Source of the DNA: a virus
Length of the DNA stretch: 58,921 nt
Direction: 5' to 3' (one strand)
Virus record (IMG/VR): IMGVR_UViG_3300025030_000118
Location: 1 to 58,921 of that record
The position numbers and the translations under genes were made by a program. Each line of letters begins with the position of its first letter. Positions within the stretch are counted from its first letter, which is position 1. Shown piece after piece: positions 26,939 through 35,964 of this stretch. Below the pieces are notes generated by a model. It saw only the letters and a program-made list of their open reading frames with translations. It made no database searches and had not been told where the DNA came from.

Positions 26939-28741
26939 ATGGCTGTAAATTTAGATTTTATTTTAAACCAAGAATGTAATGGTGAAATTTCAAGAGTTTA
27001 TTCAGCTCCTGGGTTTTATGATTCTCATCTAAATATATCCTTATCGGGTATTCAGGATGGATTAAATAAAAATTTTACAATAAACGGATTATCTGGAATT
27101 GGATATGATCCGGTTTTAATCAAAAATAACTCATTACAAGTAATCAATGAAGATTATATATGGGATGGACAATCCTTAATAACCTTTAATAGTGCTCTTT
27201 TTTCACATGATACATTAAGTATACAAATTGGAAAAGTTTTATCTAATGGTTCAGTTTGGGGGATTCCTATTAGTTCTTCATGTTATTCTTTAACATCATC
27301 CATAATAGTTACAATAGATATGAATTTGGCTGTTTTAGAACCAGGATATCAAAAATTAGTTATTGAATATAATAATAATGATGGTTTATTAGTAAGAGAA
27401 ATTTTTAATGTTCCTTTTTACTATAAGTATTTAATCCAAAAAGATGATATGAATGAATTAGTGGATGATATTAATAACAATATAAGATTAATAACCGATA
27501 TAGATGGTAACTGGGAAATAAATAGGAACACATCTACAGATTCAATCAATTATATTATAAGAGACTATTATGAGTATGATAATACTTATTTAAGAGATTA
27601 TATTAAAATTAATAGAGATTACCAGGGATTAATTACAGAAATAGAAGAAAGTACCCATACAGGAGGATCTGGAGGAGAATATCTTAATCCTCAAGATGAT
27701 AGTGATAAAAAAACAATAATTAAAAGAAACTCTGATGGAATAGTACAAGAAATAAGAAAATATAATAGTTCTAGTATAATAGGAAACTTAAATACTATTT
27801 CAAACTTTTTTAATTTAGAAACTGGTTCTTTGTTCATTATGAACTTTTTAAATGATAATGATTATTTATATTTTGTTATAAGATATAGAGATAGTTATAA
27901 CTTTAAAATAAAAAGATTGAACTTAACAACTGATGTGATAGAAGATGTAACATATATAACTGGCTATATTCCTTTAGTATGGGATAAGGATAATGATTAT
28001 TTTTATATATTTTGTAACAAAGATGGAGAAAATAGTCAAGTATTACTAAGAGTTAAAATTGATGCATCTGAAACATTAGAAATAGGAAATATAGATTCTT
28101 CTTATAGTTTATATAATGGATGTTTAAAAAGTATAGATAATTATTTATATATTATTTATTATAAAGAAATAGATAATATTTTAGTTCAATTTTTAGGAAG
28201 AATGTTAAAAACTGATACATCTTCTTTATATGATATTATTAGATTTAGATATATGGATATACCAGATTATAGAAATTTTAATAATCATATATCCTATGAT
28301 AATAATTATATCTATATATTAGAAATATATAAAGATAATAGTAAAATATGGAAAATAGATAAATCAGATCTTACCTTTTCTTCTATAGTAAGGGATATTT
28401 ATAATCCTTATTTCATATTAATTAATGACAATAATATATATTTATCTGAGTATAATACATGTAGAATATTAAAGTGTGATAAAGATGGATCTAATTTATC
28501 TTATATAGTTGGATCAGGAGAATATCCTAATGATTTAGAATATCCATCTAATATTTATATATATAATAATAAAATATTCTGGACGGGAAAGGGAATAAAG
28601 TCCATAGAGAATAGTAATTTAGATGGATCAAATAGATCTATATTATATTCTACAAATAATCCATTAGATCAGTTGTTTGTATATAACAATAAAATGTATA
28701 TAGTTGAAAGGAATCAGTATATTATTAGAATAGTATACTAA
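26939..28741 (+). CDS. Propeller-like tail fibre protein B
   Basis: 600 residues starting directly after the TAA of its paralogue. Same architecture: GIQDGLNKNFTINGLSGIGY near residue 37, EPGYQKLVIEYN with VPFYYKY near 140-160, then blades such as DYLYFVIRYRDSYNFKIKRL, NYLYIIYYKE, NYIYILEIYKDNSKIWKIDK and NNIYLSEYN. A Gly/Ser-rich hinge (TGGSGGEYLNP) separates the halves. Tandem duplication followed by divergence is the simplest explanation. Two such fibres may widen the receptor range. Confidence 0.55.
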   Translation: MAVNLDFILNQECNGEISRVYSAPGFYDSHLNISLSGIQDGLNKNFTINGLSGIGYDPVLIKNNSLQVINEDYIWDGQSLITFNSALFSHDTLSIQIGKVLSNGSVWGIPISSSCYSLTSSIIVTIDMNLAVLEPGYQKLVIEYNNNDGLLVREIFNVPFYYKYLIQKDDMNELVDDINNNIRLITDIDGNWEINRNTSTDSINYIIRDYYEYDNTYLRDYIKINRDYQGLITEIEESTHTGGSGGEYLNPQDDSDKKTIIKRNSDGIVQEIRKYNSSSIIGNLNTISNFFNLETGSLFIMNFLNDNDYLYFVIRYRDSYNFKIKRLNLTTDVIEDVTYITGYIPLVWDKDNDYFYIFCNKDGENSQVLLRVKIDASETLEIGNIDSSYSLYNGCLKSIDNYLYIIYYKEIDNILVQFLGRMLKTDTSSLYDIIRFRYMDIPDYRNFNNHISYDNNYIYILEIYKDNSKIWKIDKSDLTFSSIVRDIYNPYFILINDNNIYLSEYNTCRILKCDKDGSNLSYIVGSGEYPNDLEYPSNIYIYNNKIFWTGKGIKSIENSNLDGSNRSILYSTNNPLDQLFVYNNKMYIVERNQYIIRIVY

Positions 28742-28747
28742 TAAACT

Positions 28748-29065
28748 ATGATAAATTTATCAATTAATGATTCAATTACTGATTTTGCAAATAAAGCTGG
28801 AAGTTTAATTGAAGAAGTAATATATAGTCGAGATAATGGAGTAATTAATATAGATAACTTAGCTGGAATATCTGTAACATTTAATGAGAGTTTTTCAGAT
28901 GTTAATAGTATATCTATTACTTTAACCAACAGGGATGGTAATCCTCTTATTGGTAGTGTATCTAATGTAACAACTACTAATTTTTTAGCAAGATGTTATG
29001 ATAATACAGGAGCTGCATCTACTGGAAATTTTAGCTGGTTTGCATATGGTAGGAAGGGAGCCTAA
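28748..29065 (+). CDS. Small fibre-tip-like protein
   Basis: 105 residues. The C-terminal half (VTFNESFSDVNSISITLTNR, then FSWFAYGRKGA) is like the compact C-terminal beta domain found at the ends of phage fibres. It overlaps the next gene by one base. It is likely a short tip or accessory fibre subunit. No ribosome binding site is obvious, so coupling to the gene before it is likely. Confidence 0.45.
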   Translation: MINLSINDSITDFANKAGSLIEEVIYSRDNGVINIDNLAGISVTFNESFSDVNSISITLTNRDGNPLIGSVSNVTTTNFLARCYDNTGAASTGNFSWFAYGRKGA

Positions 29066-29517
29066 TGTCAATATCTTTAAATATTTCAGATAGATCTGGA
29101 CAAATAGCTAGTTTATTAAATTCTTTAAATAGAAAAATAAATAAAGGTATGATAGTTACTGGTCAATTTTATGCCAGTGCTGGAAAACTATATTATCTTA
29201 ATAATTTATATATATTATGGGGAGATCAAAGATATTCATATGTAAGTTCGGCTAATTCGGGAACTATTACTTTATCTGCATGGGAATATGCTTATGTAGT
29301 TGATCCTGGAGGAACTGGCGGAGAAGTTACTATACAAAAAGTTAATAAAGATTCTGCAACATTTCATACAACTACAGATAATTTATGTGTATTAGGAATA
29401 ATGGGTAGTGATAATATTTTTTATTCTATATGGCAAACTTATCCAAAAGATATTCATGAGATTTTGGAGGATCTACAATCACAAATTGATGATATTGATA
29501 TAGTATATCAGGAGTAA
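29065..29517 (+). CDS. Last tail-operon protein, fibre-associated
   Basis: 150 residues. It has a beta-rich body with Gly/Tyr patches (TGQFYASAGKLYYLNNLYIL; WEYAYVVDPGGTGGE) and an acidic coiled C terminus (EILEDLQSQIDDIDIVYQE). It closes the structural operon. A stretch of about 50 bases with AGGAGGCG and a second AGGAG separates it from phoH. The family is not recognised; a fibre or collar component is inferred from position. Confidence 0.45.
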   Translation: MSISLNISDRSGQIASLLNSLNRKINKGMIVTGQFYASAGKLYYLNNLYILWGDQRYSYVSSANSGTITLSAWEYAYVVDPGGTGGEVTIQKVNKDSATFHTTTDNLCVLGIMGSDNIFYSIWQTYPKDIHEILEDLQSQIDDIDIVYQE

Positions 29518-29568
29518 GGAGGCGAAACTGGTCCTTTAATTTGATATAAAAAGGAGAATAAATTATTA

Positions 29569-30717
29569 ATGCTTTTAATAAACTCTAGTTCTTTTATGGA
29601 AAGACCTTATCTGCTTGATGAAGTTCAAAAAGATAAGGTTATTGTTCTCTTTAAGGATATAGATGAGTTGGATGAAATTAGTAAGAAAGATAAGAGTGCC
29701 GGAAGAAGATATGAAGCTAATATGGCAATGAAATCTATTGAAAAAAATTTTGATAGAATTAAGTTTGTAAAATATCTTAGAAACTATGAAGATATTACTG
29801 AAGTAATGACAGAAGATTTTAAACAGAGAATAGAAGCTAAATATAATAAAATTAAAATTTCTAGTGTATATGATGTAGTGAAAGAAGATAATCCCTTTTT
29901 TGAAGTATTTTTAGAAAATGATATGTTTGCTCAGCTTATAAATGATGGCAAAATAGAATACAAAGAATTACAAGAAAATCAATATGGAGTTGTTAAAAGT
30001 AAAGTAAATTCATCTATAGTATATTTAGCCAAATTTAAAAATCATAATTTAGAATTAGTTAAGGAAAGAAATATATGTACCTTAAAAGCTCAAAACCGAG
30101 AGCAAATATATGCTATTGATGCTTTATATGATAAGAGAATAGAGTTAGTTATTTTAGAAGCTTTAGCTGGATCTGGAAAAACATTATTAAGCTTGGCTTC
30201 TGGTATAGATATGATAGAAAAGGGATATTATAATAAAATTATAGTATGTAAGCCTTTAGTAAAAATAGGCGAAGGAATTGGTTTTTTACCAGGAACTAAA
30301 GATGAAAAAATAAGTCCATGGTTGGGTAGTTTACAAGATAACTTAGAAGTGTTTATTAAATCTAAGAACGATAATGTAAAAATGTATTTAGATATGCTTA
30401 TGAGACCTGGAAAATTAGTATTAGAAGATATTAGTTTTCTAAGAGGAAGAAGTTTAAATAAATGTTTTGTTATAATTGAGGAAGCTCAAAATCTAGATAC
30501 ATATTATTTAAACTTGATTTTAAGTCGACTAGGAAAAGGATCCAAAATAGTTTTAAATGGAAACTTGGATCAAATAGATAATATAAATTTATCTAGATAT
30601 AAAACAGCTTTATATACATTAAAAAAGAAGTTTGTTGGAAAAGATCCTGTTGCATATATAAGACTTAATAAGTGTTTGAGATCTAAGATTGCTGAACTTG
30701 CTTGTGAACTTTTGTAA
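29569..30717 (+). CDS. phoH: PIN-PhoH-like ATPase/nuclease
   Basis: 382 residues with AAGGAG upstream. Residues about 1-85 look like a divergent PIN nuclease (VIVLFKDIDELDEISKKDKS, then RRYEANMAMKS). Residues about 175-382 are PhoH: Walker A EALAGSGKTLLS (about 197-208), KPLVKIGEGIGFLPG, Walker B CFVIIEEAQNLD and a C-terminal RLNKCLRSKIAELA. PhoH2-type PIN-PhoH proteins are RNA helicase/RNases in bacteria, and PhoH proteins are common in phages with unclear roles. Some PIN acidic residues appear missing, so nuclease activity is uncertain. A strong terminator follows. Confidence 0.8.
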   Translation: MLLINSSSFMERPYLLDEVQKDKVIVLFKDIDELDEISKKDKSAGRRYEANMAMKSIEKNFDRIKFVKYLRNYEDITEVMTEDFKQRIEAKYNKIKISSVYDVVKEDNPFFEVFLENDMFAQLINDGKIEYKELQENQYGVVKSKVNSSIVYLAKFKNHNLELVKERNICTLKAQNREQIYAIDALYDKRIELVILEALAGSGKTLLSLASGIDMIEKGYYNKIIVCKPLVKIGEGIGFLPGTKDEKISPWLGSLQDNLEVFIKSKNDNVKMYLDMLMRPGKLVLEDISFLRGRSLNKCFVIIEEAQNLDTYYLNLILSRLGKGSKIVLNGNLDQIDNINLSRYKTALYTLKKKFVGKDPVAYIRLNKCLRSKIAELACELL

Positions 30718-30739
30718 TTAATAGATAGAGATAATACAG

Positions 30740-30767
30740 AGAGGGTAAAAATATTTACCCTCTTTTT
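30740..30767 (+). terminator. Intrinsic terminator after phoH
   Basis: GAGGGTAAA (30741-30749) pairs perfectly with TTTACCCTC (30754-30762) around a 4-base loop, followed by TTTTT. It ends the tail-phoH transcription unit just before a new promoter. Confidence 0.9.
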
Positions 30768-30770
30768 CTA

Positions 30771-30799
30771 TTGACTTTCTAAGAGGAATAGATTATAAT
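30771..30799 (+). promoter_or_regulatory. Sigma70-type promoter for clamp-loader operon
   Basis: TTGACT (30771-30776), 17-base spacer, TATAAT (30794-30799). It follows the terminator by 3 bases and precedes dnaX by about 85. The sequence around the -35 box (TTGACTTTCTAA) is identical to that at 50901. Confidence 0.85.
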
Positions 30800-30884
30800 A
30801 AAAATATGAAAGATAGAAATTTTGATCGTGAGTATATGAACTATCCAATTATAAATTCATCTTCAAAAAAAAAAGGAGATATAA

Positions 30885-31919
30885 ATGAGTATATTTAATG
30901 ATTTTAGACCACAAAACTTTAGTGAAATAATAGGACAAGATAACAATATATCTATATTGAAAAAGATAATAAAAGATGATAAAAGAGTGAATACGTTTAT
31001 TTTTTACGGATCTAGAGGAACTGGTAAAACTACAACTGGTAGATTATTGGCAAGAATGTATAACTGTACTTCACCTAAAAAAGACATAGAGCCATGTAAC
31101 GAGTGTGTTAACTGTAAATTATCAATAGATGGAGGACATCCTGATATTTTTGAGATTGATGGAGCTTCTAATAGAGGTATAGATGATTCAAGAAAAATCA
31201 AAGAAATATCTGAATTCAAACCAAGGAAGGGAATTAAAAAAATATTCATAATAGATGAATGTCATATGCTTACAAAGGAAGCTTGGAATTCACTATTAAA
31301 ACTATTAGAGGAACCACCATCTTATTGTATTTTTATTTTATGTACAACTGAAGTTTATAAAGTAATCGATACTATATTTTCAAGATGTTATAAAGTAGAA
31401 TTTAAAAAAATTAATAACAAAGATATAAAAGATACTTTATATAATATCATAGAAAGATATAAAACTTTATATAAAAAAGATGTGGAAATAGATAGTGATA
31501 TAATAGACATTATGATTGACTATTCTAACGGATCTCTAAGAGATGCATTAGTTGCTCTTGAAAAAGCAATTGATGCAAAAGAAAGCGGAAAAGTAGATAT
31601 GAATTCGCTTTTTGATATGGTTAGCGTAGATAACATGAATATATTTTTAAACATATTTAAAAATAAAGATGCTAGTGCTTTTCTCACTTTTTTAGATCAA
31701 ATGTCGGGGACATATACTTTAGAGAAAATAAGAATATCTTTAATGAGGTATTTTAAAGATTTATTTGTAAAGAAAATAAAAGATAAGGAGGATATTGGTA
31801 TTGATATAACATATCTGAGAACCATATTAGATACACTGATAAATATAGGTTTTTTAGGTAGTGATTATCAATATAGAGTTAAGTTTGAGATAAAATTATT
31901 AAATCTATTTATGGATTGA
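30885..31919 (+). CDS. dnaX: DnaX-like clamp loader ATPase (Pol III gamma/tau-like)
   Basis: 344 residues with AAGGAG before ATG. AAA+ features: Walker A GSRGTGKTT (42-50), a zinc module with Cys61, Cys71, Cys74 and Cys77 as in bacterial DnaX, Walker B IIDECH (122-127) and the SRC motif (166-168). It would load the sliding clamp for the phage-encoded DnaE. It is shorter than bacterial tau because the C-terminal polymerase-binding region is reduced. It is first in an operon with a 5' exonuclease and a delta-like subunit. Confidence 0.9.
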   Translation: MSIFNDFRPQNFSEIIGQDNNISILKKIIKDDKRVNTFIFYGSRGTGKTTTGRLLARMYNCTSPKKDIEPCNECVNCKLSIDGGHPDIFEIDGASNRGIDDSRKIKEISEFKPRKGIKKIFIIDECHMLTKEAWNSLLKLLEEPPSYCIFILCTTEVYKVIDTIFSRCYKVEFKKINNKDIKDTLYNIIERYKTLYKKDVEIDSDIIDIMIDYSNGSLRDALVALEKAIDAKESGKVDMNSLFDMVSVDNMNIFLNIFKNKDASAFLTFLDQMSGTYTLEKIRISLMRYFKDLFVKKIKDKEDIGIDITYLRTILDTLINIGFLGSDYQYRVKFEIKLLNLFMD

Positions 31920-31922
31920 AAT

Positions 31923-32774
31923 ATGAAAATAAATAAGCTTTTAATATTTGATAGTAATTTTCTATTTCATAGATCTAAATATGCTTCATTTAAGAACGAT
32001 TCTGGAATATTTTCTAATACTACTTTATTTTATTTTTTGAATGCTGCTAAAAAAATAATAAAAGAACTTAATCCCAATTTTGTAGTTTTTTGTTGGGATA
32101 GTGGATCTAAAATTAGAAAAGAATTATATCCAGAATACAAAGAAAATAGAAAAGGACTATCTGATACAGATAAAGAACAAATGGATATAATTAAGGAAGG
32201 ATTAAATGTATTAGGATTTAATCAAATAATTATATCAGGAGTAGAAGCTGATGATTTAATTTATAGTATTATTGAAAAAGTAAAAAATGATAAAATAGGG
32301 ACTATAGTATATACTAGTGATAATGACTTCTATCCTCTTTTGAATAATAGAGTTATTATCTATTCACCTACTAAAGATAAAAAAATTATCAATAAAGAAG
32401 ATGTGGAAAAAGAAAAAGATATTTCTGTAGATAAATTACAAGATATTAAATGTATTACTGGAGAAACAGGAGATAGAATTCCTGGAATAAAAGGAATAGG
32501 TTTTAAAACTGCTAGAGAATTGATAAAGGAGTTTGGATATTTAGATGATTTACTGAATAATATAGATAAAATTAAAAAGTGTAAAATAAAAGATAAAATA
32601 AAAGATAATATTAGTCAGATAATAATGAATAAAGATCTTGTGGGATTTAAGTTTATTGATTTTGAGTTAGATTTAATATATAGAAAAGACTTTAATATAG
32701 ATAGTGTTTATGATTTTTTCAATCAAGTTTCACCAGGATTATTAAATAAAATAAATGATTGGATAGACTTATGA
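31923..32774 (+). CDS. 5'-3' exonuclease / flap endonuclease (FEN)
   Basis: 283 residues. LLIFDSNFLFHRS supplies Asp10. FCWDSGSKIRKELYPEYKEN, GVEADDLIYSI and YTSDNDFYPLL carry the acidic metal ligands of the Pol I 5'-nuclease/T4 RNase H family. GIKGIGFKTARELIKEFG is the helix-hairpin-helix DNA-binding motif. It would remove RNA primers and flaps during lagging-strand synthesis. It starts 4 bases after dnaX, and its TGA overlaps the next ATG. Confidence 0.85.
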   Translation: MKINKLLIFDSNFLFHRSKYASFKNDSGIFSNTTLFYFLNAAKKIIKELNPNFVVFCWDSGSKIRKELYPEYKENRKGLSDTDKEQMDIIKEGLNVLGFNQIIISGVEADDLIYSIIEKVKNDKIGTIVYTSDNDFYPLLNNRVIIYSPTKDKKIINKEDVEKEKDISVDKLQDIKCITGETGDRIPGIKGIGFKTARELIKEFGYLDDLLNNIDKIKKCKIKDKIKDNISQIIMNKDLVGFKFIDFELDLIYRKDFNIDSVYDFFNQVSPGLLNKINDWIDL

Positions 32775-33727
32775 TACAAACAAGATTTATAGATTTTAAA
32801 GATAATAATAGTAATATTTATATTATTATTGGAGATTCTTATCTTTCTAAAAAGGTAATGGATAAGATCATAGGAAATAAAGAATATATAAACATATATC
32901 CTAAAGATAATATAACAAGTTATAATTATATGTCTTTCAATTATGAAGTTTATCATAATTCTGAAGATATAGATAAAGATAACTTGAAGAAAATAATTAG
33001 TAAGGAATCCAAAAAGATATTATTAGTATCTAAAGATATAAAGATGGGAAATAATAATATTTTTGGGAAGGATAAAGATAAACTCTTTCCAGATAATACA
33101 TTGGTTGTATTTTGTACTTTTTGGAAAAACGAATTAACAAGTTATGTATATAAAATATTTAACAAGAGAAATATTAAAATATCTTATGTTGATGTCGACT
33201 ATTTTTTAGATAGAGTTGGAAGTGATTTATATACAATAATACAGCAAATAAATAACCTTAATTTATTAAATAAAAGTAAAATTATAAGAGAAGATATAGA
33301 TAAAAACATATCTATAACAAGACAAGTAAACAACTATGAAATAATGGATGCAATATTCAAAAAAAATTATGTTTATGCTTTATCGATATCAAGATATACA
33401 AAATCTTCCAACGTTGGGGAAATAATAGGATATTTAAGAAAAAACTTGATTCTATATATGAATATAAAAGGATGGTCAAAATATAGAAATAATGAATCTA
33501 TATTAGAGAGTATTAAAAAAATGGAAGATATGTATGATATTAAGTTTTATATTAATGATAAGAAGCTTAATATAATATTAGAACATTTAAATGAAATTGA
33601 TATAATTAAGGTATTGAAAGCTATTAACTGGGTTGAATTATTTATGATGAAAGATCAAGATGATATAGATTCATGTCTAGAATATATAATATATAAAACA
33701 ATTGAAATATTATATAAAGCGGATTAG
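32771..33727 (+). CDS. Clamp-loader delta (HolA)-like protein
   Basis: 318 residues from ATG 32771, which overlaps the preceding TGA (ATGA); an upstream TTG in frame is unlikely. IYIIIGDSYLSKKVMDKI at the N terminus, then VDRVGSDLYTIIQQINNLNL and IDKNISITRQVNNYEIMDAI, follow the pattern of the delta subunit of Pol III. That subunit opens the clamp and docks on DnaX. Context (same operon as DnaX) is the strongest support. The sequence is too diverged for certainty. Confidence 0.6.
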   Translation: MIQTRFIDFKDNNSNIYIIIGDSYLSKKVMDKIIGNKEYINIYPKDNITSYNYMSFNYEVYHNSEDIDKDNLKKIISKESKKILLVSKDIKMGNNNIFGKDKDKLFPDNTLVVFCTFWKNELTSYVYKIFNKRNIKISYVDVDYFLDRVGSDLYTIIQQINNLNLLNKSKIIREDIDKNISITRQVNNYEIMDAIFKKNYVYALSISRYTKSSNVGEIIGYLRKNLILYMNIKGWSKYRNNESILESIKKMEDMYDIKFYINDKKLNIILEHLNEIDIIKVLKAINWVELFMMKDQDDIDSCLEYIIYKTIEILYKAD

Positions 33728-33771
33728 TTGTTATGTTTGGAACGACTTCTATTGATGTGCCAAAAGATAAC

Positions 33772-34062
33772 TTATGATGATTTACTTTCAGTAATTCTTA
33801 ATATGTTTTCACCTCTAATAGATATATGTATTATTTTATCTATAGTTACTCCATTATTATCAAATGTTTTTTCCAAAGTATATGTTTTATAGTCTTCTTC
33901 ATCTAGTATTATTTCATTATCACTGTATCCGTTTTTGGATATAATCTTTCTAGCAATAGATGGATTATGTTTTTTCACTTTAATTTTTGAATTATGCATT
34001 TCTGGTATATTATTTTTTACCCATTCTTTAATAGTTTTTGTTTCATTCATTTCAATCACCAT
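33772..34062 (-). CDS. Small hypothetical protein, end of minus-strand operon
   Basis: 96 residues; ATG overlaps the stop of the C25-like gene by 11 bases, and a second ATG five codons in is also possible. The sequence is basic in its first half (KVKKHNPSIARKI) and acidic or beta in the second half, with no known domain. It is the last gene before a convergent junction with the delta-like gene, 44 bases apart. No clear terminator is visible there. Confidence 0.5.
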   Translation of the reverse strand: MVIEMNETKTIKEWVKNNIPEMHNSKIKVKKHNPSIARKIISKNGYSDNEIILDEEDYKTYTLEKTFDNNGVTIDKIIHISIRGENILRITESKSS

Positions 34063-35044
34063 CTTTTTTAATTTCTATTATTTTTTCCGGATTACCATAA
34101 ATATTAAACTGAAGTATTGTTTTCTTATCTTCTGGTCCTACCATTCCAAACCTATTTATTGTTTCTATTAGAAATTGTTTTTTAGATTCAAAAAATAAAT
34201 TTCCCAAAGATACAGAATTTTTTACAATTTTTGAATAAAATATTTCTCCTAGTAAATCTGATTGTGATGGTGGTGGAAATACTGGTCCATATGATATACT
34301 GGTGGAACAAATTATTGCATCTGCTCCTAATCCTAATAAATGAAGAGGTATTGAGTTAAGTTTATTTTTATTTGATAATTGTCCTCCATAGCAACATTCT
34401 ATATAATAAATAGATCCGTTGGCTGAAATAATATCTGATATTGATAAAGCTATTGGAAATCCATTTTCATCTTGACCAAAATAATTACTTACGTTTTTTT
34501 TACCATGAAGATTAATATGAGAAATATAACAATCATGAATATTATTATTTTTTAATTTATTGTTTTCTTGAGAAGGTGAAGTTAAATAAATTTTAAAATT
34601 AAACTTATTTTGCAAATATTTACTTATTCTGTCCCATCTTAATGCACAATAATTTATTCCAAACTGTTTTTTTGTTGTAGTAGATCTACTATTATTTAAT
34701 ATTTTGATAAAGAAATCTTTATTCCAGTTGTTTTGCTCGTCTGGTATTCTAGATATTATTTTTTCGGAATATAGATAATCAGGAGCAGATGCTGTATATG
34801 CTCCATCACTTTCTATGTATTTATCTTTGTCGTTTACTGGATTTTTTATATTCATAAAAGGAATTATATCAGGTCCACCTACAATCAAAAATATTTTTTC
34901 ACAACTTGTCTGTATATAATTATAAACTTCTTCTTGTTTAACACCATCATTAAATATATGTATGTTTTCAGATATTTGTTTTATATTATCTATAATATCT
35001 GATCCATATTTACTTATTATTTTATTAGAAGTTATTAATTGCAT
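34052..35044 (-). CDS. Gingipain/C25-like caspase-fold cysteine protease
   Basis: 330 residues with AAGGA before ATG. The order of motifs is that of peptidase C25 and related clan CD enzymes. It runs IFLIVGGPDIIPF (51-63), DGAYTASAPDYLYSEKIISR (80-99), the presumed catalytic His180 in ISHINLHGKK, and Cys217 in IYYIECCYGGQ followed by LLGLGADAIICSTS. The C-x-x-G after the Cys matches gingipain. No signal peptide is seen, so it acts in the cell or in the virion. Substrate unknown; maturation of phage proteins or attack on host proteins are both possible. Confidence 0.65.
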   Translation of the reverse strand: MQLITSNKIISKYGSDIIDNIKQISENIHIFNDGVKQEEVYNYIQTSCEKIFLIVGGPDIIPFMNIKNPVNDKDKYIESDGAYTASAPDYLYSEKIISRIPDEQNNWNKDFFIKILNNSRSTTTKKQFGINYCALRWDRISKYLQNKFNFKIYLTSPSQENNKLKNNNIHDCYISHINLHGKKNVSNYFGQDENGFPIALSISDIISANGSIYYIECCYGGQLSNKNKLNSIPLHLLGLGADAIICSTSISYGPVFPPPSQSDLLGEIFYSKIVKNSVSLGNLFFESKKQFLIETINRFGMVGPEDKKTILQFNIYGNPEKIIEIKKDGD

Positions 35045-35052
35045 TTTTTTCC

Positions 35053-35964
35053 TTATAAATTATTTATTATCTCTATAGTCGTTTCATTACTAGTCTTCTT
35101 GTCGGTTAAAAAACCTACACTCATATGTGAGTAGTATATTTGTTGTAATATTCCATATGCTCTATTAAGTCTTCTATTTAACCAATGATATCTTATTCCA
35201 GATATTGTATTGAGATCAGTATTGTTTTCTAAATATGATATATAATTATCTATCTCCCCTTTTATGGCATTAATTGCAGGTAATCTTGATTGTTTTTGTA
35301 AAGGACTTAAAGGCCAATTATATGGTTGCTCTAAATATACAAGTTCAGATCCAAAAAAATAGTAATAGTAATTTAATCCATCATAAAGATTCGTATATTC
35401 TGGAGGACATAAATCTATTGCTGTTTTCAAATAATTATGAGCATTAGTTAATTTAATTTTTTCATTATTTACTGCTGTGTTATAACCTATCTCTCCAGGT
35501 ATTCCTGTATCTATTGCATAATATTCATCTTCTAAATAATCATATTCGCTATCATTATATATTTTATTTTTTATAACAAAAGGATTATATACATCAATTT
35601 GACTATACCATGGCAAAGGATATGGTTTTAGTCCATAATATCCTGATGGAAAGAACGGGTTACCTGTTAAATAAGTTCCCTTTTGTATTTCATATCCACT
35701 ATCGGGATAAGGATCTCCTTCATAGTCTTCGATACCATGACCTTCAAATCCTTTTAAATAACGTCTAGATTCATCTAATGTACCTAAAACATTATTATAA
35801 TTCACAAAAAATTTCTTATATAAAGCTTCTATAGTTAATCTATTTGGTATTGAAGTATTATTAATAAAATCAATACTATCTGATATTCCAGTATCTTGTT
35901 GTTCTAATCCTAATTTATGTTTACCTAGATTAACTAATTCTTCAGAAGTAAAAGAAGGATTCAT
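35053..35964 (-). CDS. Hypothetical protein, aromatic-rich, next to C25-like protease
   Basis: 303 residues with AAGGAA 6-10 bases before ATG. Rich in Tyr, Asn and Pro in the centre (PYPDSGYEIQKGTYLTG; SGYYGLKPYPLPWYSQIDVY) with helical ends. There are no metal or nucleotide motifs. It overlaps the upstream gene (TAATG) and lies 8 bases before the protease gene. It is a natural candidate for its partner or substrate, perhaps a minor virion protein. That is inference from location. Confidence 0.55.
   Translation of the reverse strand: MNPSFTSEELVNLGKHKLGLEQQDTGISDSIDFINNTSIPNRLTIEALYKKFFVNYNNVLGTLDESRRYLKGFEGHGIEDYEGDPYPDSGYEIQKGTYLTGNPFFPSGYYGLKPYPLPWYSQIDVYNPFVIKNKIYNDSEYDYLEDEYYAIDTGIPGEIGYNTAVNNEKIKLTNAHNYLKTAIDLCPPEYTNLYDGLNYYYYFFGSELVYLEQPYNWPLSPLQKQSRLPAINAIKGEIDNYISYLENNTDLNTISGIRYHWLNRRLNRAYGILQQIYYSHMSVGFLTDKKTSNETTIEIINNL

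Noticed and set aside
30806-30898. 30-codon open frame in the dnaX leader, possible leader peptide
   Set aside because: No ribosome binding site before its ATG, low-complexity end (poly-Lys) and overlap with the real dnaX start; more likely untranslated leader.
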